From Bacteroidales bacterium (GTDB lineage: Bacteria; Bacteroidota; Bacteroidia; Bacteroidales; VadinHA17), in NCBI GenBank assembly GCA_009877105.1, contig WXFD01000035.1:16840-80839 (forward strand): a stretch of 64,000 nt of DNA, read 5' to 3'. This document shows positions 27,709-36,048 of the stretch, in pieces. How positions within the stretch are numbered: the stretch's first letter is position 1; each line of letters starts with the position of its first letter. Position numbers and translations under genes: made by a program. The notes beneath the pieces are model-generated. The model was not told the origin of the DNA, made no database searches, and saw nothing but the letters and a program-made list of their open reading frames with translations.

Positions 27709-27738
27709 CAAAAGTATATATTATTTTAATAAATCAAA
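27709..27738 (-). promoter_or_regulatory. Promoter of the ilv-leu operon
   Basis: TTTG (27735-27738), 18 nt, TACTTTTG (27709-27716), a good match to the Bacteroidota promoter. The leader GTG starts 21 nt after the −7 box. The rest of the gap to asnA has no gene. Confidence 0.7.
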
Positions 27739-27876
27739 TAAAATTTCTCTTTTTTTTGTTTTTTGGGAAAAATAAATAATAACACAATGAGCAGGGAATG
27801 AATCCGCGGCTGAAAAAGGTTGCTTCTACCGGTTAATGGCACCAACCAGCCGTTGCCCCGTGACGATCCTAAGTAT

Positions 27877-28914
27877 TCAGAGAAGCTTTAAACCGTTTTC
27901 CATCGCACCTGTCATGATATCGTCGGGCCAAATGCTCGACTGAACTTCCCCGATGTGTGATTTCCTGAGGAAAAACATACAAAGCCTCGATTGTCCTATG
28001 CCTCCGCCAATGCTGAGGGGAAGCTGATCATTCAGGAGCATGCTGTGAAACATCAGTTTCTCCCTTTCCTGGCAGCCGCATAACCGTAACTGGCGTTTCA
28101 TCGAGCTTTTGTCGACACGGATTCCCATTGAAGATATTTCGAAAGCCGAATCAAGCGTTTGGTTCCAGAAAATAATATCGCCGTTCAGGCCATAATAACC
28201 GTCTTCATTTACTGAGCTCCAGTCGTCGTAGTCAGGAGCCCGTCCGTCGTGCGGCTCACCGTTGCTGAGTTTGCTGCCTATACCTATAATAAATACAGCG
28301 CCATGAACACGGGCTATGGCATTTTCGCGCTGCTTTGGATTCAGATAGGGATATTGCTGCAACAGTTCCTCGGAATGGATAAAAGTGATCTTTTCGGGAA
28401 GCTGGGGAACCAGCCATTCATATTTCCGGTACAACTTCTCTTCCGTTTCCCTGAATGTTTTATAAATATCTTCAATAGTGGACTTCAGATAATTCAGGGT
28501 TCGCTGATCCGGACGAATGTGCTTCTCCCAGTCCCACTGATCAACATACAGGGAATGTATGGGACTTAGTTTCTCATCCGGCCTCAGGGCGCGCATGTCC
28601 GTAAGGATCCCCCTGCCGGCCCCGATATTAAAATACTCCAGCCTGATCCTTTTCCATTTTGCAAGTGACTGGATAATAACGGCATTTGTGTTATCCAGCG
28701 ACTTAACCGGGAATCTTACAGGTTTTTCTATTCCGTTGAGATCATCATTAATTCCCGTACCGTCCGGCACGACCAGCGGTGAGGATACCTTCACCAGATT
28801 CAGATTGCGTGCCAGGTTGTTCCCGAAATCAGATTTGACGAAATCAATCATCTCCTCTGTGAGAAGAACATCAGTTCTTGTTGCGGTTTGCGCGGTGGCT
28901 GCATGAAATATCAT
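27877..28914 (-). CDS. asnA: Aspartate-ammonia ligase
   Basis: ATP-dependent, ammonia-using asparagine synthetase of 345 aa, related to class II aminoacyl-tRNA synthetases. Family stretches: FVKSDFGNNLARNLNLVKVSSPL, GINDDLNGIEKPV, SLYVDQWDWEK, RAPDYDDW, and the C-terminal GGGIGQSRLCMFFL (ATP site). It heads the amino-acid cluster and reads toward ilvD, but the ilv block has its own promoter. It has its own consensus promoter 80 nt upstream; no attenuator hairpin is seen. Confidence 0.95.
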   Translation of the reverse strand: MIFHAATAQTATRTDVLLTEEMIDFVKSDFGNNLARNLNLVKVSSPLVVPDGTGINDDLNGIEKPVRFPVKSLDNTNAVIIQSLAKWKRIRLEYFNIGAGRGILTDMRALRPDEKLSPIHSLYVDQWDWEKHIRPDQRTLNYLKSTIEDIYKTFRETEEKLYRKYEWLVPQLPEKITFIHSEELLQQYPYLNPKQRENAIARVHGAVFIIGIGSKLSNGEPHDGRAPDYDDWSSVNEDGYYGLNGDIIFWNQTLDSAFEISSMGIRVDKSSMKRQLRLCGCQEREKLMFHSMLLNDQLPLSIGGGIGQSRLCMFFLRKSHIGEVQSSIWPDDIMTGAMENGLKLL

Positions 28915-28992
28915 GGTTTTATTTATTATCAGTTGAATTTAAATTTTGAAGCAAAATAAATAAAATAATTACAATAATATACAAAAAACATA

Positions 28993-29023
28993 CAAATGTA
29001 GAAAAAATATTATTAAATCCAAT
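28993..29023 (-). promoter_or_regulatory. Promoter of asnA
   Basis: ATTG (29020-29023), exactly 19 nt, then TACATTTG (28993-29000), with a transcript leader of about 70-75 nt before asnA. Confidence 0.6.
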
Positions 29024-29047
29024 AATAAAGATGATTTTTATTATCCG

Positions 29048-29092
29048 GGTGCCGGTTTCCGGGAAGGTCCTTACGGTCGGCACCCTTTTTTA
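29048..29092 (+). terminator. Terminator-like hairpin in the asnA / isomerase divergent gap
   Basis: GGGTGCCG and CGGCACCC form a strong stem followed by six T on the plus strand. No plus-strand gene lies upstream, so if it terminates, it would stop antisense transcripts running out of asnA before they enter the sugar operon. Confidence 0.5.
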
Positions 29093-29166
29093 CCATTGCC
29101 ATTCGTGAAGATGATATTTGTCAGAGGTTTTGATTTTTCTCTGCTGCACATCACAGGGAAAATATT

Positions 29167-29174
29167 TATATTTG
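29167..29174 (+). promoter_or_regulatory. Candidate −7 box of the sugar-isomerase operon
   Basis: TATATTTG matches TAnnTTTG and lies 33 nt before the isomerase ATG. No clear TTTG element is at the expected upstream distance, so support is partial. Confidence 0.35.
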
Positions 29175-29207
29175 GAATAGGGTATAATAAAAAATACTGA
29201 TCTGATA

Positions 29208-29882
29208 ATGAAAAGAAGTGAGATTAACAGTATAATTGAATCTTTTGCCGGCTTTCTTGCGGACAACAGGTTTTTTCTTCCGCAATGGGCATCCTGGGGT
29301 CCCGCCGACTGGAAGGGGAAATATAATATCTGTTCAGAGATCGTTGACAATAAGCTGGGCTGGGATATTACTGATTTTGGCAGCGGCGACTTTTTCAGGA
29401 CAGGCCTTTGCCTTTTCACGATAAGGAACGGAAGCTGGGATAAAAAGGATAAACTGTACTGTGAAAAGATAATGATGGCCAGGGAGGAGCAGGAAACACC
29501 GATGCATTTTCACCGGAATAAATCGGAAGATATAATTAACAGGGGCGGGGGTAACCTGGTAATGGAACTGTATGAATCAACTTCCGGTAGTAAGCTTTCA
29601 GACGCACCGTTGACGGTCAGTATCGACGGAGTACTTACCACGGTAAATGCCGGCAGGGCCCTTATCCTCAGGCCGGGCCAGAGCATATGCCTGAAGCCCG
29701 GTGTTTATCACAGGTTTTATGGCCAGAAAGGTAAGGGCAGTGTGCTGATAGGTGAGGTCAGCCTTGTGAATGATGATGCCGGTGATAACCATTTTTATGA
29801 GGAAACGGGAAGATTCCCTGAAATAATTGAAGATGTGATGCCTTCACATCTGCTTGTGAATGACTATGAAAAATTCCTCTGA
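29208..29882 (+). CDS. D-lyxose / D-mannose family ketol-isomerase
   Basis: A 224 aa cupin isomerase close in motif order to the E. coli D-lyxose isomerase: KRSEINSII, LGWDITDFGSGDF, GLCLFTIRNG, YCEKIMMAREEQETPMHFH, KSEDIINRGGGNL, SICLKPGVYHRF and GEVSLVNDDAGDNHF. The His/Glu residues of PMHFHRNKSEDI and the later YH are the expected metal ligands. Family members interconvert D-lyxose with D-xylulose and D-mannose with D-fructose. It is the first gene of a set with a PfkB kinase and a mannitol-1-phosphate dehydrogenase, which fits a mannose-fructose-mannitol route better than lyxose use, though this is inference. Confidence 0.9.
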   Translation: MKRSEINSIIESFAGFLADNRFFLPQWASWGPADWKGKYNICSEIVDNKLGWDITDFGSGDFFRTGLCLFTIRNGSWDKKDKLYCEKIMMAREEQETPMHFHRNKSEDIINRGGGNLVMELYESTSGSKLSDAPLTVSIDGVLTTVNAGRALILRPGQSICLKPGVYHRFYGQKGKGSVLIGEVSLVNDDAGDNHFYEETGRFPEIIEDVMPSHLLVNDYEKFL

Positions 29883-30017
29883 CCCTTTTCATTTTTCGCT
29901 TCCGGCAATTTCACATGCTGAATCATGATGCCTGAGCCTGTAATCCTCTGGGAAAGGATATTTCAGATGCTACGGATTATCCGGTTTCTGGTCTGTCTTT
30001 CTAAACTGTAACATATT

Positions 30018-31205
30018 ATGCCGAAAAAAATCATAGTCTCAGGTGCGGGTTGCTGCCTGGTTGATTTGCTTTATAATGATATTGATTTCACCGGCCAGTC
30101 AATTGCCCCTTTCTTGTCTGAAAAGCGAGGAGATGGCGGACTTGTGCCGGGAAACCTGGTTTTTACCGAAGAGTTTGAGAAATTTACCGGCATTCCTGTT
30201 GGAAACGCTGTCGGAAAGATTACGGGAGGGAGGAAACATGATAAAATCAGTATCGGGGGTCCTTCAATTGTATCGTTGATAAATGTCACACAAATAGTTG
30301 ATAAACATCAATGTGAAGTGAGATATTATGGGCTCGGAGGAAATGATGACATGGGCCGCTTTCTGATCTCCTCCCTTGGCAGGACAGGCATTAAGCTTCG
30401 TAATTACAGACTGATTGATCGCAGCACGCCTTCAACGATAGTATTGTCTGATCCTCTTTTTGAAGGCGGGCACGGCGAGAGGATATTTATAAATTCAATA
30501 GGCTCAGCCTGGGAGTTTGGCCGGGACAATCTGGATGATGATTTTTTCAGCTCACACATTGTTGTATTCGGAGGAACGGCACTCGTTCCCCGTCTTCATG
30601 ATGATCTTTCCGTTCTTCTGGAAAAGGCTAAGAACAATGGCTGTATCACAGTGGTGAATACTGTTTTCGACTTCAGGAGCGAGAAGGCTGATCCTTCACG
30701 GAAATGGCCATTGGGGAAAGATGACAGGAGCTACGGGTACATTGATCTCCTGATAATGGACAGGGAAGAAGCTCTGCGGCTGAGCGGTGAAAACAGCATC
30801 GATGATGCAGTGACGTATTTTGAAAGCCTGAAAGTATCATCGATCATTGTAACTAATGGGCCCAGGAATATTACATTACTCTCCGACGGCAGATTATTTG
30901 CCCACACGCGGAGAATGGAGCTTCCGGCCTCTGCCCGTGTGATTGACGAGCTTAAACAGTCCGGCGGAGGAGATACAACAGGTTGCGGGGATAATTTTGC
31001 AGGAGGGGTTATTGCATCCCTGGTTAACCAGATGATCAGGGGCACGCCACAACCAGATCTTGTTGAAGCCTGCTGCTGGGGAATTGTTTCAGGGGGATTT
31101 GCCTGTTTTTATATTGGAGGGACCTACTTTGAAGAATACGAAGGAGAAAAACTTTCCAGAATGAAACCCTACTATGATTCCTACAAAGAGCAGATTTCAG
31201 GTTGA
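30018..31205 (+). CDS. PfkB-family carbohydrate kinase
   Basis: A ribokinase-fold sugar kinase of 395 aa. The C-terminal PfkB signature GGGDTTGCGDNFAGGV carries the catalytic Asp and anion hole; the N-terminal half has GGPSIVSLINVTQIV and YYGLGGNDDMGRFL. Members phosphorylate fructose, ribose, ketodeoxy-sugars or nucleosides; the sequence does not give the substrate. Its 3' end overlaps the next gene by 32 nt and it follows the isomerase by 135 nt. A fructose kinase would fit its neighbours. Confidence 0.85.
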   Translation: MPKKIIVSGAGCCLVDLLYNDIDFTGQSIAPFLSEKRGDGGLVPGNLVFTEEFEKFTGIPVGNAVGKITGGRKHDKISIGGPSIVSLINVTQIVDKHQCEVRYYGLGGNDDMGRFLISSLGRTGIKLRNYRLIDRSTPSTIVLSDPLFEGGHGERIFINSIGSAWEFGRDNLDDDFFSSHIVVFGGTALVPRLHDDLSVLLEKAKNNGCITVVNTVFDFRSEKADPSRKWPLGKDDRSYGYIDLLIMDREEALRLSGENSIDDAVTYFESLKVSSIIVTNGPRNITLLSDGRLFAHTRRMELPASARVIDELKQSGGGDTTGCGDNFAGGVIASLVNQMIRGTPQPDLVEACCWGIVSGGFACFYIGGTYFEEYEGEKLSRMKPYYDSYKEQISG

Positions 31206-32394
31206 CAATCGGAAAATAGTAATTTTCGGCGCGGGGAAAATTGGTCGTTCCTTCATAGGGCAGCTATTCGGAACGGCCGGGTACAAGGTAGTTTTTGTCG
31301 ATACTGACCGGCTGCTGACAGCCCTTATCAATGAAAGGAAATGTTACAGGGTGGTTGCCAAATCGGAAAGGGAAGAAACAATAGTTGTGAGAAATGTCAG
31401 CGCAATTGATGCCGCTGATGTCCCGGCCGTAGGGGAAGCAGTTTCCACTGCCGGCATCGTCGCCGTAAGCGTGGGAAAGAATGCCGTTGAAAAAGTTGTT
31501 CCCATGATTGCTGATGGTCTGAAGCTGAGGCATGACAGGTTTCCCGGCCAGCCCCTCGACATAATTATCGCTGAAAATATGATTTCTGGAAGGGATTTTA
31601 TGGAGGAGAACCTGAAGAAGTTTCTGCCTCCGGAATTTCCATTAAATGAAATGACAGGCCTTGTTGAAACAAGCATTGGCAAAATGGTTCCGATCATGAG
31701 CCAGTCGGATCTTGAAAAAGATCCTCTCCAGGTTTTTGCCGAGCCCTACAACATCCTTATTCTCGATAAAAAAGGGTTTAGGACTCCCATCCCCCAAATT
31801 AAAGGACTCGCCCCAAAGGAAAATATTAAGGCATGGGTCGACAGAAAAGCTTTCATCCATAATCTTGGACATGCCACTGCGGCATATTATGGTTATTACC
31901 TGCACCCTGAATCAGCTTACATGTACGAAGTGCTTAATGACGCAAAGGTGTCAGGGTTTACACGCGAAGTCATGATGCAGGCGGCAGAAATCCTTATCGA
32001 AGCATACCCCGGAGAATTTACGGCAACAGATCTTGCGGAGCACATTGAAGATTTGCTGTCGAGATTCCGGAACAGGTTTCTCAGAGACACCGTTTTCAGA
32101 GTAGGTCATGATCTGGGCAGGAAACTCGGCTCTGGTGACCGGTTCATGGGAGCCGTAATGCTTGCAGTCAGACATGGTAAACCATACCAGAAGATACTGA
32201 AGGCAATGTCGTATGGTTTTGTTTTTAAAGCCACGGACGAAAGCGGAAGCAATTTTGAAAGCGATCTCCAGCTTATTGATGCCTTACAGTCAGACTTTGA
32301 GAATACATTGGTTAATTTACTCAGATTCAATCCGGAATCTGATTCTGCCATAATCAGGGATCTGAAAAATTATATGAATCAAATAAGCGAATGA
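31174..32394 (+). CDS. mtlD: Mannitol-1-phosphate 5-dehydrogenase family protein
   Basis: A long-chain polyol dehydrogenase of 406 aa. The NAD-binding motif is IVIFGAGKIGRSFIGQLF near residue 15; VAENMI-like IIAENMISGRDF and the catalytic-region motif VDRKAFIHNLGHATAAYYGY (Lys…Asn…His) follow. It interconverts fructose-6-phosphate and mannitol-1-phosphate. The only ATG before the Rossmann fold is at 31174, inside the end of the kinase gene, so the two are translationally linked. Confidence 0.87.
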   Translation: MIPTKSRFQVDNRKIVIFGAGKIGRSFIGQLFGTAGYKVVFVDTDRLLTALINERKCYRVVAKSEREETIVVRNVSAIDAADVPAVGEAVSTAGIVAVSVGKNAVEKVVPMIADGLKLRHDRFPGQPLDIIIAENMISGRDFMEENLKKFLPPEFPLNEMTGLVETSIGKMVPIMSQSDLEKDPLQVFAEPYNILILDKKGFRTPIPQIKGLAPKENIKAWVDRKAFIHNLGHATAAYYGYYLHPESAYMYEVLNDAKVSGFTREVMMQAAEILIEAYPGEFTATDLAEHIEDLLSRFRNRFLRDTVFRVGHDLGRKLGSGDRFMGAVMLAVRHGKPYQKILKAMSYGFVFKATDESGSNFESDLQLIDALQSDFENTLVNLLRFNPESDSAIIRDLKNYMNQISE

Positions 32395-32484
32395 TTATAT
32401 GTTACTGATAAGTTGTATCTTTAGAACTCATTATGGAAAGGCAGACCTGATTATTTTATAATTTCAACTTAAAAACCGGAAAAA

Positions 32485-33360
32485 ATGAAAAAACCAAGCC
32501 TGTTTTCACTTCTTGTTGTCCTTGCCTTTTTCGGTCTTGTTTCCCTGCCGTTTAATTCCTGCAGGGAAGCTCCTAAAAAGAATATCGGATTACAGTTATA
32601 TTCTATACGCGATTCAATACGCAGGGATGTTCCCGGGGCCATTGCAAAAGTAGCAGCAATGGGTTACACTTTCGTGGAGCCTGCAGGTTACAGGGACGGA
32701 CAGTTTTACGGTATGGAACCAGTGGCATTCAGGAATTTATGTGCAACTAACGGCCTGGGCCTGATAAGCTCCCATACCGGTCAGGTACTGCCGGATGAAG
32801 CCAGCCGCGAAACAACCATGGCCTGGTGGGATGCCTGCATTGATGCACATGCTGCCGCAGGTGTCAGCTACCTTGTACAGCCCTTTATGGGTGCCAGCGC
32901 CTACAGGTCGCTTGACACACTGAAAATGTATTGCGATTATTTCAATCTGATCGGAGAAAAATGCCGGGCAAAGGGGATCCGGTTCGGGTATCATAATCAT
33001 GATGCGGAGTTTTCAACACAGCTCGATGGCACCACGGTATATGATTTCATGCTTGAAAACACCGATCCGTCCAAGGTTATTTTCCAGCTCGACCTTTACT
33101 GGTGCGTGGTAGGAGGTAAAAATCCGGTTGATTATTTCAACAAATATCCCGGACGTTTTGAATTATGGCATATCAAGGATAAGGAAGAGGTGGGAGCAAG
33201 CGGAATGATGGATTTTCAGGCAATATGGGCCGCAGCTGAAAAATCGGGGCTCAAGTACGGAATAGTTGAGGTGGAAGAATATAATTTTGACCAGTTTACA
33301 AGTTGTGCAAAAAGCCTTGAATTTTTAAATGCAGCCAATTACGTGGTTATGCCCAGGTGA
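32485..33360 (+). CDS. Sugar phosphate isomerase/epimerase-like lipoprotein
   Basis: A 291 aa AP-endonuclease-2-type TIM barrel exported as a lipoprotein: hydrophobic signal, then LPFNSC lipobox, then REAPKKNIGLQLYSIRDSI. Metal-site elements GLISSHTGQ, FGYHNHDAEF, QLDLYWCV, WHIKDKE and GIVEVEEYNFD are in family order. Such exported barrels in Bacteroidota go with Gfo/Idh/MocA oxidoreductases in keto-sugar handling, as in the genes downstream. Exact reaction unknown. Confidence 0.85.
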   Translation: MKKPSLFSLLVVLAFFGLVSLPFNSCREAPKKNIGLQLYSIRDSIRRDVPGAIAKVAAMGYTFVEPAGYRDGQFYGMEPVAFRNLCATNGLGLISSHTGQVLPDEASRETTMAWWDACIDAHAAAGVSYLVQPFMGASAYRSLDTLKMYCDYFNLIGEKCRAKGIRFGYHNHDAEFSTQLDGTTVYDFMLENTDPSKVIFQLDLYWCVVGGKNPVDYFNKYPGRFELWHIKDKEEVGASGMMDFQAIWAAAEKSGLKYGIVEVEEYNFDQFTSCAKSLEFLNAANYVVMPR

Positions 33361-33592
33361 GCATTTTAACCAGGTGCTTTTATTCCGGCAACTGTATACA
33401 GACACTGGCTCAGGATGAAATAAAGAGAAAAAAACAAAGCAGCAGCACCGGGCCTGATTGCCGTTTTAATCAGTGGTTTTTAACCAGTAACCTGTTGAAT
33501 AAATCCGGGCCGGTATATGCCGGAGGGGTATTACCGGGAAATGAGATCAGGGGATCCGATAATTTAAATATGTTTCATAAAAGGATGAAATG
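33361..33592. other. Gap without a convincing gene before repeat R5
   Basis: A GTG-started frame of 78 codons overlaps the upstream stop (33357-33593) but its sequence has no recognisable domain or signal and odd composition; I treat it as chance. No promoter or terminator is clear. Confidence 0.4.
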
Positions 33593-33689
33593 ATGAATCC
33601 CGCATGACTGACGAGGAACACAAGCGTGATTGACAATGTTCGCTTTCACTCATATGTGGTTCCCTGCCTCGGAGGAGCATGCAGGCATC
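33593..33689 (+). repeat. Structured intergenic repeat, copy R5 (plus strand)
   Basis: Starts ATGAATCCCGCATGACTGAC and ends CACTCATATGTGGTTCCC followed by a TGCCT…AGGCA hairpin. In R1 and R3 the same hairpin is TGCCCG…CGGGCA, so both arms changed together. This copy is on the plus strand, as are the genes around it; R1-R4 are on the minus strand with theirs. Confidence 0.65.
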
Positions 33690-33708
33690 GACCATAAAAA
33701 ATATACGA

Positions 33709-34593
33709 ATGAAAAATCGAATGACTAGACGAAGTTTCGTAAGGAACAGTGTTATTTCAGGAGCAGGATTGGCAGTCTTGGGTTCAGTGCAGGGATGTTC
33801 AGGCAGAAACCCCGGTAAAATGAAATTTGGGCTGGTGACATATCAATGGGGAAGGGACTGGGATCTTCCGACCCTGATAGCAAATTGCGCAGAAGCGGGT
33901 TATGAAGGTGTTGAGCTCAGGACACAGCATGCTCACGGGGTCGAAACCAGTCTTAGCTCATCCCGTCGGCTGGATGTCAGGAAAATGTTTGAAGACAGCC
34001 CTGTTAAATGCGTTGGCTACGGTTCAAATTTTGAGTATCACAGTCCTGATCCGGATCAGTTGAGGGAAAACATTGAACAGACGAAAGAATATATTAAACT
34101 ATGCAGAGACATAGGTGCAACGGGAATAAAGGTAAAGCCCAATTATCTTCCACCCGGGATTCCCCGTGAAAAAACGATAGCCCAGATTGCCGGATCTCTT
34201 AATGAAGTAGGCCGGTTTGCTCGTGATTTTGATCAGCTTATAAGAGTTGAGGTTCATGGTGAAATTACACAGGAACTGCCGGTGATGAAGGCAATTTTCG
34301 ACCAGGTTACGGAGGATAACGTAAAAATATGCTGGAACTGCAATGACCAGGATCTTTTACCCCCTGGACTTGAAGGGAACTTCAACATGGTGAAGAAATG
34401 GTTTGGTGACACTATCCATGTCAGGGAGCTCGATTCAACGGATTATCCTTACCAGCAGCTTTTTGATCTTTTGTCGGGTATCAGGTACGAGGAGTGGATC
34501 CTGCTGGAGGCACGTACTGAACCCGCTGACAGGGTTGGGGCTATGAAGGAGCAGCTGAAGATCTTTAACAGGCTGGCAGGATATTCAGTTTAG
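33709..34593 (+). CDS. Exported sugar phosphate isomerase/epimerase (Tat lipoprotein)
   Basis: A TIM barrel of 294 aa from the chosen Met. The N-terminus MKNRMTRRSFVRNS carries a twin-arginine motif followed by a hydrophobic stretch and LGSVQGC, a lipobox; so it is folded in the cytoplasm, exported by Tat and lipidated. Barrel elements include GLVTYQWG, GYEGVELRTQHAHG, GATGIKVKPNY, RVEVHGEIT, ICWNCNDQD and IHVRELD. An earlier Met at 33679 lies within repeat R5 and is less likely. It forms a co-directional run with two Tat-exported oxidoreductases. Confidence 0.83.
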   Translation: MKNRMTRRSFVRNSVISGAGLAVLGSVQGCSGRNPGKMKFGLVTYQWGRDWDLPTLIANCAEAGYEGVELRTQHAHGVETSLSSSRRLDVRKMFEDSPVKCVGYGSNFEYHSPDPDQLRENIEQTKEYIKLCRDIGATGIKVKPNYLPPGIPREKTIAQIAGSLNEVGRFARDFDQLIRVEVHGEITQELPVMKAIFDQVTEDNVKICWNCNDQDLLPPGLEGNFNMVKKWFGDTIHVRELDSTDYPYQQLFDLLSGIRYEEWILLEARTEPADRVGAMKEQLKIFNRLAGYSV

Positions 34594-34623
34594 TTTACTG
34601 GTTGCTTGTATAATTAATAAATA

Positions 34624-36000
34624 ATGATAATGACAAAAAGAAGAGATTTTATCAGGAAAAGCGCAATAGGTTCAGCCGGTATGGTAATAGGCGGCATGGG
34701 GTTTGGCACTAAAGCCTATAGTTCGATAATCGGATCAAATGAAAGAATCAATATTGCTGTTATCGGGATCAGGGGACAGGGCGGAGGCCATATCAACAAC
34801 TGGTGTACCCTTAAGGATAACCGTAATGTAAGGCTGAAAGCCATCTGTGATGTTGATGAACAATATTTTGAAGCGGCTGCAAAAACAATTCTCGAACGAA
34901 CCGGAGAAAAAGTCGTTACCCCGTGGGACATGAGGAAAATCTTCGACGACAGGGATATTGATGCTGTTTCGTTTGCTACTCCCAATCATTGGCATGCCCT
35001 TGGAACAATCTGGGCCTGTCAGGCCGGGAAGCATGTTTATGTGGAGAAGCCGGCCAGCCATAATATTTTTGAAGGACGTAAAATGGTGGAAGCTGCCCGC
35101 AAGTACAATGTTAGGGTTCAGACAGGTTTCCAGAACCGTTCTATCAAAAATGTTGTGAATGCTATCAGGTTTCTTCATGAAGGAGGAATAGGTGATGTTT
35201 TCATGGCCAAAGGACTTTGCTACAAACCCAGGGATTCGTTCGGCATTGCCCCTGACAGCGCTGCCCCTGCTTCACTGCATTATGACATGTGGTTGGGACC
35301 GGCTCCTTACCGGCCGTATAATGAAAAACGGGTTCATTACAATTGGCATTGGTTCTGGGATACCGGAAACGGTGATACCGGAAACCAGGGCCCTCACCAG
35401 TTCGATATTGCGAGGTGGGGTCTTAATAAAAATGAGCATCCCGTTTCAGTATTTTCCGTGGGAGGACTGTTCGGTATCGATCCTTCGGAGTGCGCTCAGG
35501 AGACTCCGAATACGCAGACATCGCTTTTCAGTTACAGCGATGGGAAAATTCTTGAGTTTGAAACCAGGGGTCGTTATACGAATGACGAAGCCAGCCTTGG
35601 AATCAGAATAGGAAATATTTTTTACGGTACGGAAGGTTACCTTGAGCTTGACGGGAGTACGTGGAAAGCATTCAGGAAACGTGAAACGGAACCTTTTGCC
35701 GGTTCTGCCAAAGATGAACCCAGGGTAACGGAAACCGGCTATCTGGCGGCACCAGGCGGTACTGAACATTATGCCAATTTTATTGACGCGATCCGTTCCG
35801 GCAGGGATCAGGATCTTAATTGTCCCATTGTGGAGGGATTTTTATCATCAACCCTTCCAAGCCTTGCAAACATATCCTACAGGCTTGGCAGAAAACTCAC
35901 ATTTGACGGGCAAAGGGAGAAATTTGTCAATGACAGGGAGGCCGACCTACTGCTGACCCGGGATTACAGGAAACCATATGTCGTCAGCGATGTGATATGA
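34624..36000 (+). CDS. Exported Gfo/Idh/MocA-family oxidoreductase
   Basis: A 458 aa NAD(P)-dependent oxidoreductase with Tat signal MTKRRDFIRKSAIG (start could be the Met at 34630). The Rossmann part has NIAVIGIRGQGGGH, and the catalytic lysine is in YVEKPASHN. The C-terminal domain has the GFO_IDH_MocA type beta-sheet with NWHWFWDTGNGDTGNQGPHQ. Exported members carry a bound cofactor and act on glycosides in the periplasm. It lies 30 nt after the isomerase gene and 48 nt before a second family member. Confidence 0.88.
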   Translation: MIMTKRRDFIRKSAIGSAGMVIGGMGFGTKAYSSIIGSNERINIAVIGIRGQGGGHINNWCTLKDNRNVRLKAICDVDEQYFEAAAKTILERTGEKVVTPWDMRKIFDDRDIDAVSFATPNHWHALGTIWACQAGKHVYVEKPASHNIFEGRKMVEAARKYNVRVQTGFQNRSIKNVVNAIRFLHEGGIGDVFMAKGLCYKPRDSFGIAPDSAAPASLHYDMWLGPAPYRPYNEKRVHYNWHWFWDTGNGDTGNQGPHQFDIARWGLNKNEHPVSVFSVGGLFGIDPSECAQETPNTQTSLFSYSDGKILEFETRGRYTNDEASLGIRIGNIFYGTEGYLELDGSTWKAFRKRETEPFAGSAKDEPRVTETGYLAAPGGTEHYANFIDAIRSGRDQDLNCPIVEGFLSSTLPSLANISYRLGRKLTFDGQREKFVNDREADLLLTRDYRKPYVVSDVI

Positions 36001-36048
36001 TTGCTAAGGAAAATATCAGGATATGAATTTTGTTTAATATGAGATTTA

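Noticed and set aside
27833..27880. Possible terminator after asnA (CGGCTG…CAGCCG)
   Set aside because: A stem can be drawn but no T-run follows and the loop is long; not strong enough to list.
28917..28979. Short Phe/Tyr-rich ORF in the asnA leader (MFFVYYCNYF…)
   Set aside because: The composition comes from an AT-rich region; no Asn-codon bias beyond two Asn codons and no terminator hairpin follows, so it is not an attenuator.
33357..33593. 78-codon GTG-started frame after the sugar isomerase lipoprotein
   Set aside because: Unusual start, no domain or signal, and it ends at a structured repeat; probably chance.
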